The position numbers and the translations under genes are program-made. From an uncultured Campylobacter sp. (GTDB lineage: Bacteria > Campylobacterota > Campylobacteria > Campylobacterales > Campylobacteraceae): a DNA stretch of 64,000 nucleotides. Every line of letters starts with the position of its first letter. Position 1 is the first letter of the stretch. Location: positions 1 to 64,000 of the forward strand of contig NZ_CALJPC010000059.1 of the NCBI RefSeq assembly GCF_937981295.1, read 5' to 3'. The notes below the pieces were generated by a model that worked only from the letters and a program-made list of their open reading frames with translations, did not search any database and had not been told where the DNA came from. Positions 7,984 through 16,913 of this stretch are shown one piece after another.

Positions 7984-8541
7984 TTAAATTTGCACGCCGA
8001 AGTCCGCCCGCATCCCTTCTTTGCCTTTCGGCGTAAAATAGCAAACGACGTAGCAGAGCATTCGGTTCTTGCAGTCGTATTTGGCTTCGAGGCCACGGGT
8101 AATGCGCGCAAACTCCTGCGGCGGCTTGTCCTCAAAGGCGCCTCGCAGCTCTTCTGCGGCGATATGTCTCGGGCTAAGAAGCAGATACGCCGCGCCGCCG
8201 TCCTCATCCTCGCTGATGGCGCGTAAAATTTCACCGCTCGCGCGAACCCGCCAGTGTTCCTTGCCGTCCCATTCGCGCAGGCTCAAAAACGTCGTGCCGC
8301 CGTCAGCGTCCAAGGCCTTTTTGTTTGGAATTTGAGCGCGTAAAGCACCTTCATTTAAGCTCTCCTCGCTCGCGACCTCGATAAAAACGTCCGTGCCGAG
8401 CAGATAGCTAGTCCGATCAAACTCGCTTTCGTACTCCCGGCCGTCAAATTTAGCGGCAAATTCGCGCACCCGCTCGTCCGCTTCGCAGCCGAACATCATC
8501 GCGTCGCTATCTGAAATTTTAACGATATAAGGCTCGTTCAT
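7984..8541 (-). CDS. cytosolic protein, unknown
   Basis: 185 acidic residues without signal peptide or membrane segment. Cysteines occur in GCEAD near the start and in the KNRMLCYVVCYF strand near the end. It begins 15 bp after the stop of the large Trp/Tyr-rich exported protein gene at 8557, so the two are very probably one transcript. GGAAAG precedes the ATG. Function unknown. A cytosolic partner of the exported protein is an inference from the tight pairing. Confidence 0.65.
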   Translation of the reverse strand: MNEPYIVKISDSDAMMFGCEADERVREFAAKFDGREYESEFDRTSYLLGTDVFIEVASEESLNEGALRAQIPNKKALDADGGTTFLSLREWDGKEHWRVRASGEILRAISEDEDGGAAYLLLSPRHIAAEELRGAFEDKPPQEFARITRGLEAKYDCKNRMLCYVVCYFTPKGKEGMRADFGVQI

Positions 8542-8556
8542 GAGGCTTTCCGAATT

Positions 8557-9996
8557 TTATTGCGGCTCGCATTTGCCGTAAACCCACTCGCGAGTTTCGT
8601 TTAGCTTAAACTCGCCGTCCTTTAGAAAATACTGCTTGCTGCTTTTGATCGCGTTTTCGCCCGTGGCTATGTAGTCGCCGATGAAGCCGCGATCTAGGAC
8701 GTCATGCGCTAAAATGCTCCGCTCAAAGACGTTTTGCGTCTTTTGCGTTTCGTGCCATTTGCCGCTCTCATCAGGCTCGCGCAGGATGATGGAGATGTTG
8801 TTGCCAGCTTCGTCGTAGTCGTAGATATACTCGTACTGCTTGCCATCGGAGGCCGTGCGATTTTTTATCACGTTGCCACGCGCGTCGTAGCTAAACTCGT
8901 TTTCAAACACGACCTCCCAGCGTTGCAGCTCCTCGCGCCAAAGCGCGGTTTGCTCGCGTAGCGGCCTGCTTTCCTCGGTCTCCTCGTGCAAGTTTTTGTA
9001 GTACTCCCTCCACTCGTTTTTTGCGGCGTCCCAGCGCGATCTTAGCTCGTTAAAGCGCCTATACTTAGGCTCGATCTTGTATAAGGCCTTTTCGTCGCGC
9101 TGCCAGGCGCCGTCGCGCCACACAAAATTTATCTCGCTGCGCGTCCCGTCCGCCGCCGTAAAGACGGTATGTTTTGTAAGCGGTACCCATTTGCCGCGCC
9201 ACGCGTAGCCTTCGGAGCCCGCGTAAGCGTCGCCGTTGTAGTGATATATCGATTTTTCGTACGGCATCCATTTTTTCGCTTTAGCGCTCCATTCATAGGT
9301 CGCTACGAAATTGTTTCTGTCGTTTTCGTCGACAATCCTTTTTGTAAGGTATGTCGGCGTCCATTTGCCCTTTTTTAGTGTGAAATTTTGCAAAATTTCC
9401 GTTTTGCCCTCGCGCTTTTCGACGGCTTTTTCACCCTCGTATGGCTTGCCGTCCTTTTGCAGACTGAAATAAATTTTTGAGCCGTCCTTTGCGATCTCCT
9501 GCTTGCTTATCGCCGTTTCGCGAAATTTGTTTGTATTCGCGTCCCAGTCGTATTCGACATTTTCGATCTCGCGCTCGCCGCTTTCGTCAAATTTGCTAAA
9601 GCTTTTCGATACGGACACTCCCTCTTCGCTGCTTTTTCTGTAAATTTTTTCTAAGCGGCGGGTTTTGGCGTCGTAGTTTTGGCTCACTTCATATTCGTAG
9701 CGCGGCGCGGCGCCGCCCTCTGTTTTGTAACTCGTCTTTTGCAGACAAATTTTATCCGTTCGCGCTTTGAAATTTGATGCCGTTTCGTGCGTCTCGCCCG
9801 TCTCGGTCGCGCCCGCAGGTATCGCAAGCGTTAATGTCGCCGCCAAAATAGAGTCTGCTAAAACTGCCGTCCGCGCCCTCGAATTTACCGCCGCCCGCAC
9901 CTTAAAAGCGCCCGCCGAAACAATCGCTCGCGCCTTTAAATTTGCAGCCGCAAAATCTGCCGCACCCTCGGGCAAAATTTTAAAAATACCTCTCAT
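8557..9996 (-). CDS. large exported Trp/Tyr-rich repeat protein A
   Basis: 479 residues. From about residue 95 the protein is a series of short beta-hairpin-like repeats with the rhythm Y-x-W-[DN]-x..KW-x-P/E-x..Y, for example YDWDANTNKFRE, YEWSAKAKKWMPYE and FVWRDGAWQRDE. These look like YD/RHS-style or antiparallel-sheet repeats. It is a paralogue of the next gene at 10178. The ATG at 9996 has an ideal AAGGAG, yet a hydrophobic signal-like stretch (VLADSILAATLTLAIPAGA) appears only at about 45-63. It is preceded by an Ala-rich stretch that contains NLKARA and FKVRA words. The N-terminus therefore looks expanded by the AT-palindrome family. Probably envelope or secreted. Function unknown. 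Confidence 0.75.
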   Translation of the reverse strand: MRGIFKILPEGAADFAAANLKARAIVSAGAFKVRAAVNSRARTAVLADSILAATLTLAIPAGATETGETHETASNFKARTDKICLQKTSYKTEGGAAPRYEYEVSQNYDAKTRRLEKIYRKSSEEGVSVSKSFSKFDESGEREIENVEYDWDANTNKFRETAISKQEIAKDGSKIYFSLQKDGKPYEGEKAVEKREGKTEILQNFTLKKGKWTPTYLTKRIVDENDRNNFVATYEWSAKAKKWMPYEKSIYHYNGDAYAGSEGYAWRGKWVPLTKHTVFTAADGTRSEINFVWRDGAWQRDEKALYKIEPKYRRFNELRSRWDAAKNEWREYYKNLHEETEESRPLREQTALWREELQRWEVVFENEFSYDARGNVIKNRTASDGKQYEYIYDYDEAGNNISIILREPDESGKWHETQKTQNVFERSILAHDVLDRGFIGDYIATGENAIKSSKQYFLKDGEFKLNETREWVYGKCEPQ

Positions 9997-10177
9997 GACC
10001 GCTCCTTTTATTGTCTAAATTTTAATCCATGCTACGTCCGCTAAATTTAAACGCAAAGCTCGCACAACGCCGCGTCCGCATAAATAACGCCGCGTCTGCT
10101 AAATTTAACCGCGACGTTCGTGCAAGGCCGCGCAGGTAAAATTTAGCCGCGAAATTTTACCGGCGCATCTTTAAACG

Positions 10178-11413
10178 CTACTTTATCTTTTTATATTTCC
10201 ACGTCTGCTCCGTTATGAGCTCGGGCTTGCCGTCTTTAAGCTTAAATTCCTTAAAGCTCGTTATCGCGTAGATGCTAGGCATCTCAAACATCATCAGCGC
10301 GGCGCCGTATCCCACGCTATCGGCTGAGATTGCGGTATCGTAAGTAGCCTCTGAGCGTCCCGTTTGCACCCATTTGCCGCTCGCGTCAAGCTTGTAGATA
10401 TCCATCGCCGTATTGCTGCCGCGCTCGTCGTAGCTATAGACGTATTTGCCGCTGCTGGAATTTGATTCAAAGCTTTGTACGAGCGGGTGCTCGCCCGATT
10501 TGTCGTAAATTTCGCCGTTTGAGTAGCTTTTGACCCAATCTTTAAGCTGCTCATCCCACAGATACGAGGTCATATTAAGATCCGCGCCATTCTTGATAGC
10601 GGTCTGTTTGCTCATATTATCCCACGCGCCCTTCTCGTCGTTCCAGATGAAGCTCGTAACGACCTCCTCGCCCTTTGCGGCGTCAAGCTCGTGCTTACTC
10701 ATCGTCGCGTTTTGCCACGCGCCGTTTTGGAAAGTGCTGCGGATCTGCTCGTAGCTGCCGTTTCGATCGCCGTTAAGCATCTCTCGCTCGCTGTTTTGCC
10801 ACGCGCCGTTTACAAACTCGTAGGTTACGTATCCATTCATCTCTCCTAGGCCGTCGTAGAAAATTTCTGTCTTATATTTGGGCTGCCAGCTCTTGCCGTC
10901 CCATTTGAAGCTTATCGTAAGCCCCTCCTTATCCCACGCGTTTCTTACGGATCTGTCCATGCTCTCTTTTTGCCATTTGCCCTTTGCGAGCTTATATCGC
11001 ACATCTTCGGTCGCGTTGCCGTCGTAGCTGGAGACGGTTTTGCTCGCATTGCGCGTGCCGTCATCCACTATCGAATTGCTCTCTCGCGTCGTGACGTTAC
11101 CCTTTACGCTTACCGTGTAGTCTTCTATTTTTTTCCACTTGCCGCTTTTAAGATCAAGGTTAAATACTTCAAATTTAAACGTTCCCCCCTTTTCGTCAAA
11201 GTAGCTGATCTCTTTGTAGCTAGAGCTTAGGCCGTCCGAGGAGTTCGTATCTCTTATCTGCTCCAGCTTGTGCGTCGCCGCGTCGTAGCTTAGATGCGTG
11301 CTTTCCTTGCGCTCTCCGAGTGAGCTGTAGCTCATCTCTTCTACCATGAACTCATACTCCTTGGCAAACGCCGCCGCACAGAGCAGCGCAAGTATCGTAG
11401 CGAGCTTTTTCAT
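10178..11413 (-). CDS. large exported Trp/Tyr-rich repeat protein B
   Basis: 411 residues with a clean signal peptide (MKKLATILALLCAAAFA). The mature protein is made of repeats of about 30 residues built on a G-x-W-[QK] core followed by charged and Tyr/Ser-rich strands, for example KLAKGKWQKE, FVNGAWQNSE, FQNGAWQNAT, WNDEKGAWDN and LDASGKWVQT. A SYDERGSNTAMDIYKL segment recalls YD repeats. It is paralogous to the protein encoded at 8557. A TATAAT lies on the minus strand at 11446-11441, about 28 bp before the ATG, and AAGGAG is present. Likely a secreted or periplasmic beta-rich protein. No catalytic site is visible. Confidence 0.8.
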   Translation of the reverse strand: MKKLATILALLCAAAFAKEYEFMVEEMSYSSLGERKESTHLSYDAATHKLEQIRDTNSSDGLSSSYKEISYFDEKGGTFKFEVFNLDLKSGKWKKIEDYTVSVKGNVTTRESNSIVDDGTRNASKTVSSYDGNATEDVRYKLAKGKWQKESMDRSVRNAWDKEGLTISFKWDGKSWQPKYKTEIFYDGLGEMNGYVTYEFVNGAWQNSEREMLNGDRNGSYEQIRSTFQNGAWQNATMSKHELDAAKGEEVVTSFIWNDEKGAWDNMSKQTAIKNGADLNMTSYLWDEQLKDWVKSYSNGEIYDKSGEHPLVQSFESNSSSGKYVYSYDERGSNTAMDIYKLDASGKWVQTGRSEATYDTAISADSVGYGAALMMFEMPSIYAITSFKEFKLKDGKPELITEQTWKYKKIK

Positions 11414-11823
11414 CCTCTCTCCTTGGAAAAAATTTTAATAATTATATAATGTTCGTATATAAAAACGGATAAAATTCCGCCGTGCGGCTAAATTTAAAAA
11501 ACTTCGATTTTTAGGCGGTAGCGGTGGAATTTTACGTCGCCAAACGGCTCGAATTTTAGCAATATTTGATCTGATTTTGTGTTAGTTGTCGATAGAATTT
11601 ATGCGAAATAGAATTACGTGCGAGCTTCTGCTAAATTTTAAACAGATCTAGGCTGTTTATATCAAAGCTTCACTGCGTGCCGTTAGCGATAAAATTCTAC
11701 GTAATAAAATTTTAAATTCACGCGCAGATCCGTTTGAGGAGATAAAAATGCAATACTAAATTTTTGGCAGCTCAAAATTTCAAATAATGCCGGTTTTTAA
11801 AGAGTGCCGCTGATTAGGCGATA
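11414..11823. other. 410-bp spacer
   Basis: It holds the TATAAT-type promoter of the 10178 gene at its left end (11441-11446, minus strand) and scattered AAATTTTAAA words. I see no gene, RNA or strong hairpin in the rest. Confidence 0.5.
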
Positions 11824-12525
11824 CTAATCGCAGAAGCGCTTATCCGCGTTATTTGCTTTGCGCTTGGCTAGGAAGTCCGCCTTTTTAGCGGGGTCTGCGA
11901 AAAACTCGTCCTGCCTAAGTAGCGCGGCGTCCATTTTGTCCTCGGCTGCCTTGAGCGCGGCGGCGCGATCTGCGAAGCGAGACGGAAATTTCTCATCAAA
12001 TATCGCTTTATACGGGTGCGCCTTGACCCAGTCCCTAGCGCGTGCCGCCGCATCGCGCTGTTTAGCGAGATCGCAGAATGCGTATGGATTTACCACGTTG
12101 CCGACGAGCTGTAAAAACGCCGCATTCGCGGACTCGGTCTCACGAAACATCTCGTCCTTGATGTCGATGACGCGAGCGAAGGTTAAGAAGCGATTTTTAC
12201 CCGCGTAGAACCAAAACACCGCGTCGTCCTTAAGCCCCAGATCATAAGCGCGCGCTGCGACGGTCATCAGCGTAGTCGGAGCGACCATCTCCGGGGCGTC
12301 CTCGATGATTTTGATCGCTTTTTTCAGGCTCGGCACGTCGTTTTTCATCAACAGATCGTCGATCGGCTCGTAAACATGCACGTATTCGGGCTTACCATCC
12401 TTAGCCGAATAAAACGGCGAAACATAGATGTCGATCGAAGTGATTTTTTCCACCTTGCTCTCGCCCTGGGCGTTCAAAGTCGCAGCCGCCACCGCACACA
12501 GCAGCAGCGAACGAAATTTTTTCAT
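11824..12525 (-). CDS. exported helical protein, unknown
   Basis: 233 residues with a signal peptide (MKKFRSLLLCAVAAATLNAQG). The mature part is helical: residues 55-150 have a TPR-like texture (DDLLMKNDVPSLKKAIKII, ARAYDLGLKDDAVFWFYAGK). The C-terminal 80 residues are rich in Ala, Lys and Asp. There are two well-separated Cys (AFCDLA and the RFCD end). AAGGAG precedes the ATG. Probably periplasmic. Function unknown; a TPR/Sel1-type scaffold is the nearest guess. Confidence 0.75.
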   Translation of the reverse strand: MKKFRSLLLCAVAAATLNAQGESKVEKITSIDIYVSPFYSAKDGKPEYVHVYEPIDDLLMKNDVPSLKKAIKIIEDAPEMVAPTTLMTVAARAYDLGLKDDAVFWFYAGKNRFLTFARVIDIKDEMFRETESANAAFLQLVGNVVNPYAFCDLAKQRDAAARARDWVKAHPYKAIFDEKFPSRFADRAAALKAAEDKMDAALLRQDEFFADPAKKADFLAKRKANNADKRFCD

Positions 12526-12722
12526 GGTCTCTCCTTCGGTTAAATTTTATAAATTCTCTTCGTAATTATACCTTGAAATTTTAAGAGCGCGAGTTTGATT
12601 TTTAACGAATATATTTTTGCGGAATTTTAATTTTTGCAGTGGCTCTATTTTCTTTTGATTTGGCTTTAGCCCGACGCTTTACGCTGCTAAATTTAAGCGC
12701 CGTTAGCTGCTAAATTTACATT

Positions 12723-13673
12723 TCAATTTAGCTCGCTCACGCAAATTTTATAAATTTTGGCGCCTTTTAAAAGAGCTAAATATTCGCCGTTTCCGTACGA
12801 GCCGTAGCCCTCATTTTTGTTATTTTTCGAGCCGTCTGCGCCGAGAAAATTTAGGCTGATTTTTCTGTCGAATTCTAGTGTTTCGCCTTTAAATTTAAAC
12901 AAAAACAGCTCTTCTTTGTCGTTATCAGCCGGGCAAAACAGCACGCTTCGCTCATCCAGCGCGAAGTCGCGGCTCGCAAAAATATAGTCGCTTTTTGAAA
13001 ATTCTAGCTCGCACGTTTCGATAGCCGCGGAGCCCGGTTTATAAGAACTGATTTTCGGAGTATACGCCGTGGCTTGCCCGTCCTTGATACGCACGAAATC
13101 AAAGCTACTGCAATAGTGCGCGTAGCACGCGCCGCCAAATAGATTTATCGCGTAGCAGTCGTGAATCCGGCTGAGGTCAAATCCATAGAGCTTTTCGCCC
13201 GCCTCGTTCCAAACGGCGAGTTCGCACTCGTCTCCGCCGAAGTTGCCGAAGAGCCCGTCGCCAAAATATGAAACGTAGAGCCGCCCGCCCTGCGCTATGA
13301 TCTTTGCTATGCCGTCGCCCACGCAAATTTTGCCCGTCTGGACGCCCAGCTCATCGATAAATTTTAAATTTTCCTCGCCGCGTTTTAGCTTCTCATCGTA
13401 GCGCGAGCGAGCGTTTAGCAGCGCCCAACGGTTTGGAAAATCCACGGACACGGCGAAGTGGTAGCCGTTTTCGTCCGCACCGGTTTTTATCTCGCGCAGC
13501 CGCCCGTCTTGCATAAATTTAATGACGTATTCGCCCGCATCCTCGCATAGAAAATATATCTCGCCGTGTCCGGTGATACCGATGCTAACGAGCTCTCGCG
13601 CCTCTTTTGGCGTTAGTTCGTAGCAAGGGGTTAAATTTAACCGCGATTCTTTGATTTTAATGGACTTTGACAT
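12723..13673 (-). CDS. predicted beta-propeller-like cytosolic protein
   Basis: 316 residues, no signal peptide. Signatures are YVSYFGDGLFGNFGGDECELAV (split by eye into YVSYFGDGLFGN and the acidic turn that follows) and HDCYAINLFGG. They recall a widespread uncharacterised family with a (V/Y)SYFDEGIFGN core that looks like a WD/propeller-type repeat protein. It starts 9 bp after the pyk stop codon with only a distant AAGGAT, so it is probably co-transcribed and translationally coupled with pyk. Its biological role is unknown. Confidence 0.7.
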   Translation of the reverse strand: MSKSIKIKESRLNLTPCYELTPKEARELVSIGITGHGEIYFLCEDAGEYVIKFMQDGRLREIKTGADENGYHFAVSVDFPNRWALLNARSRYDEKLKRGEENLKFIDELGVQTGKICVGDGIAKIIAQGGRLYVSYFGDGLFGNFGGDECELAVWNEAGEKLYGFDLSRIHDCYAINLFGGACYAHYCSSFDFVRIKDGQATAYTPKISSYKPGSAAIETCELEFSKSDYIFASRDFALDERSVLFCPADNDKEELFLFKFKGETLEFDRKISLNFLGADGSKNNKNEGYGSYGNGEYLALLKGAKIYKICVSELN

Positions 13674-13682
13674 TTTGATTTT

Positions 13683-15152
13683 TCAAATTTTATCCTTGAG
13701 GCCCGTTTCTGCCGCGTCGCGGTAGAAATCGATCTGATCTTTTTTGATGATGCGGATGTAGTCGGTGCTGCCGGGATGTCCGCTTTGAAAGCCCGCCGTC
13801 ATCACGTAGGTGCCGCCTTCTTCGATGAGCCCGCGCTGCAGAGCCTCGCTTATGATACGTGCGAGCAGCGAGTTGATGCTCGTTTTTTCCCTGACCATCG
13901 CGGGATTTACGCCCCACACGAGACTTAGCGCATGCGCGGTCTGCTCGTCGTGTGCGATTGCGATGATGTCGATTTTGGCGCGGTTGCGTGCGAGTTTGAT
14001 CGCCGAGCGCCCCGAGCCCGTGATCGAAAGTATCGCGCCCGCGCCCAGCCTTGCGGCAAGCGCTGCGGTGCTCGAAGTGATCATATCGGTCTCGTCGTAG
14101 AAATCGTAATCGTTAAATTTATCGTAAGGATAGATCTTTTCGGTCTCGCGGATCGTCTCGCTCATCGCGGCGACTACGGCTGCGGGATTTTTGCCGATGG
14201 CGCTTTCCTCGCTTAGCATCACGGCGTCGGTACCGTCGAGTACGGCGTTTGCGACGTCGCTGATCTCGGCTCTGGTGGCGCGCTCGTGCTCGGTCATGCT
14301 AAGCATCATCTGCGTGGCGGTGATGACGGGCTTTGAGCGGGCGTTGGCAAGAGCTATGATGCGCTTTTGGATGCGCGGGATCTCATAAAACGGCATCTCG
14401 ATGCCCAGATCTCCGCGCGCGACCATTATGCCGTCGCTTGCTTCGATGATCTTTTCAATATTTTCGACCGCGTCGAATTTTTCGATCTTGGCGTAAATTT
14501 TAGCTTTTGAGCCCAGCGAGTTTAAAATTTCGCGCACGCGCAGGATGTCGTTTTGCGACTGCACGAAGGAGATGCCTACGAAATTTACGCCGTGCGCCGC
14601 GCCCCAGCGCAGATCTGCGAGGTCTTTTTGAGTGATAACGTCGATATTTAGGCGGGTGTTTGGGAAGTTCACTCCCTTATTTGAGCTTAAAAAGCCGTCG
14701 TTTTCGAGCACTGCTCGCACGCCTTGCTCGCTTACCGCGATTACTTTGGCGCGGATCGAGCCGTCGTAGAGGTAGATAAACTCGCCTACCTTCATTAACG
14801 GCAAAATTTCTGGGTGGTTGATACACAGCTCGTATTCGCCCGGGGCGGTCTTTTTGCCGATGATTTCGCGAGGAAGGAAGGTGATCTTATCGCCCGTTTT
14901 GAGTTTAAAATTTTCCTCGAGCTTGCCGACGCGGATCTTTGGGCCGCTGATGTCCTGAAATACGCCTACGCGCATGCCCAGGCTCTTTTCTACGGTGCGG
15001 ATTTTGTTTAAATTTGCCTCGTGATACTCGTGCGTGCCGTGGCTGAAGTTCATCCTAAAGGCGTTGCAGCCCGCCTTTACCATCGCGCTCATCATCTCTT
15101 CGCTGTCGCTTGCAGGCCCGATGGTCGCTAAAATTTTGGTTTTTTTAAGCAT
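13683..15152 (-). CDS. pyk: pyruvate kinase
   Basis: Pyk transfers phosphate from phosphoenolpyruvate to ADP in the cytosol. I start at ATG 15152 (489 residues), which has AAAGGAGAA upstream and gives the family start MLKKTKILATIGPAS. The frame extends to 15206 but without an RBS. Conserved elements are FRMNFSHG, MVARGDLGIEMPFYEIP and the K-Pi/metal region, PVITATQMMLSM, and the C-terminal domain with GSGRSAIKLARNRAK. Length and order are normal. In Campylobacter, which lacks a complete upper glycolysis, Pyk works mainly on PEP from gluconeogenic carbon. The propeller-like gene follows on the same transcript. Confidence 0.95.
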   Translation of the reverse strand: MLKKTKILATIGPASDSEEMMSAMVKAGCNAFRMNFSHGTHEYHEANLNKIRTVEKSLGMRVGVFQDISGPKIRVGKLEENFKLKTGDKITFLPREIIGKKTAPGEYELCINHPEILPLMKVGEFIYLYDGSIRAKVIAVSEQGVRAVLENDGFLSSNKGVNFPNTRLNIDVITQKDLADLRWGAAHGVNFVGISFVQSQNDILRVREILNSLGSKAKIYAKIEKFDAVENIEKIIEASDGIMVARGDLGIEMPFYEIPRIQKRIIALANARSKPVITATQMMLSMTEHERATRAEISDVANAVLDGTDAVMLSEESAIGKNPAAVVAAMSETIRETEKIYPYDKFNDYDFYDETDMITSSTAALAARLGAGAILSITGSGRSAIKLARNRAKIDIIAIAHDEQTAHALSLVWGVNPAMVREKTSINSLLARIISEALQRGLIEEGGTYVMTAGFQSGHPGSTDYIRIIKKDQIDFYRDAAETGLKDKI

Positions 15153-15206
15153 CTTTTCTCCTTTAAATTTAAAATTTATCGCCGCATTAGGCGAAATTTT
15201 GCGCAA

Positions 15207-15445
15207 AATTTTGAAATTTGCTAGACGAAGAAATTTTAAAATTTTATAGCGCGAGAAAATTTTAGAATTCTAAGGCACGGCGAAATTTTAAAATTTCATA
15301 GCTTGCGGTGCAGGTTAAATTCTAAAAATTCGCGTTTGAATGAAATTTTAAAACTCTCTATATGTGAAGCGCGAGCAAAATTTTAAAGTCCTCGCCGAAG
15401 TAAAATTTTAAAATTCTTGCCCGAGCGAAATTTAAAAATTCCTCT
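15207..15445. repeat. dense AT-palindrome spacer between pyk and mqo
   Basis: This spacer contains at least seven AAATTTTAAAATTT-type words in about 220 bp. They are separated by short GC-rich filler, roughly one every 30 bp (for example near 15230, 15283 and 15404). No gene, promoter or clean hairpin is obvious. It is the clearest example of the repeat family that fills the spacers. Confidence 0.75.
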
Positions 15446-16792
15446 TTATCGCATCATTTCCGCGTCAAATTTTGCATCATCAAAGCTCACTCCCAAATAT
15501 TCGCAGGCACTTTTTGCGTCGCGAAGTGCGTTGCCTAGGCAGCTCGTAGCACCTGGGCTTGGGGTCATATTAAAGATAATCCCTGGATTTTCGCCTATTC
15601 TAGCTTCGCCTAAAAGCAGCTTTTTTTGCGAGTGTGAGATTACTTGCGGGCGCACGCCGCCAAAGCCCTTGGCATAGTAAATATCCTCCTCGCGGATGCT
15701 AGGTATGATCTTGCGCGCATTTTTGACGAAAAGCTTTTTACCTAAAATCGGTATCTCAAAGCCTATATTGCGGATTAAGAAGTCCCTTACCTCGCTATCG
15801 CCAAAATTTTGCCAAATGACCTTGGCTACGTCCATGTCAAAATTTAATGATTGAAAAAATTCCGGCACCGAACGACAGCCCTTGTAGCGCTCGAGCTTCG
15901 GCATCGTAAGCGCGGTAGGACCAAATCTCGTGCAGCCGCCTGCGAGCAAATCCGGGTCGCCGTGAAGCGCGGCAAATGGAAGCTTTGGGTTTTGCATCAT
16001 GTAAACCTTGCCATTTAGAAGCTTTTGCTTGGTTAGATAGAAGCTGCCCGCGATGCAAATCGTGCTAAGATCCTGCCCAAGCCCCATTTTGTGCGCGAGC
16101 CACAGCGAATGTGCGCCCGCATCTACGACTACGAAATCAGCACTTAGCGAGAGTCTATTTGCGGTGCGGATATAGAACTTATCGCCTACTTTAGTGATGT
16201 TTTGCACTTCGGTGTTTAGGTACAGATCGCAGGTTTTACCCTCCACGTTTTTAGCGTTTTGCACGAAGGAATTCGCCATCGCGCCATAATCGATCGTCGT
16301 GTAAACTCCCGATTGCACGCCCATTGCTACGATATCCTCCGCTCGCTCCTCGCCGCGCCCGTCAAAAACTAGCTTGGGCTCGATTTTTTTGAGCTCTTCC
16401 TTGTCGAAAAGCTGCAGATACGGATAAAGCTCTTTAAATTTCTCAAAGCGCTCTTTAATTAGCTCTACCTCACTTTCGCCCACGCCAAGAGCCATTTTCT
16501 GCCCTTGAAATAAAAATTTATTCTCATATCCGTGCTTTTGGCAATACTTCACGATCATATCCGCCTTGCGCTTGACTTCGGTCGCTTTTTGCAGATCGTA
16601 GTTGGTCTCGATGTCGCCGCAATGAATCGTCTGAGAGTTTGCGCTGGCTTTAGAATTTAGCGTCGCAAGCCCTTCGTATTTTTCAAGTAGAGCGATATTT
16701 TTGATCCCGCTAAATTCTGCCAGCACGTATGCTAGTGCGCTGCCCGTGATACCGCCGCCTATGATGATTACTTCGTAATGTTTTTCTTGCAT
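15446..16792 (-). CDS. mqo: malate:quinone oxidoreductase (FAD)
   Basis: Mqo oxidises malate to oxaloacetate at the inner face of the membrane and passes electrons to (mena)quinone; many epsilonproteobacteria use it in the citric acid cycle. The 448-residue protein opens with the dinucleotide-binding GGGITGSALAYVL, followed by the family segments LATLNSKASANSQTIHCGDIE and GGVRPQ, and ends with the FAD-contacting GENPGIIFNMTPSPGATSCLGNA. No transmembrane segment is present, as usual for this peripheral enzyme. AAGGAAAGG lies before the ATG. It is divergent from the TRAP binding protein gene at 16914. L-2-hydroxyglutarate oxidase is related, but the overall pattern fits Mqo better. Confidence 0.88.
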   Translation of the reverse strand: MQEKHYEVIIIGGGITGSALAYVLAEFSGIKNIALLEKYEGLATLNSKASANSQTIHCGDIETNYDLQKATEVKRKADMIVKYCQKHGYENKFLFQGQKMALGVGESEVELIKERFEKFKELYPYLQLFDKEELKKIEPKLVFDGRGEERAEDIVAMGVQSGVYTTIDYGAMANSFVQNAKNVEGKTCDLYLNTEVQNITKVGDKFYIRTANRLSLSADFVVVDAGAHSLWLAHKMGLGQDLSTICIAGSFYLTKQKLLNGKVYMMQNPKLPFAALHGDPDLLAGGCTRFGPTALTMPKLERYKGCRSVPEFFQSLNFDMDVAKVIWQNFGDSEVRDFLIRNIGFEIPILGKKLFVKNARKIIPSIREEDIYYAKGFGGVRPQVISHSQKKLLLGEARIGENPGIIFNMTPSPGATSCLGNALRDAKSACEYLGVSFDDAKFDAEMMR

Positions 16793-16913
16793 GCCCTTTC
16801 CTTATCGAATTTGGCTACAATTGTGCGAAAATTTCGCTTAAAAGCTAGTTATAAAAGCGTGAATTTAGATGATTTTATATAAAATTCGCACCATTTCATT
16901 TTGGGAGTAGTAT

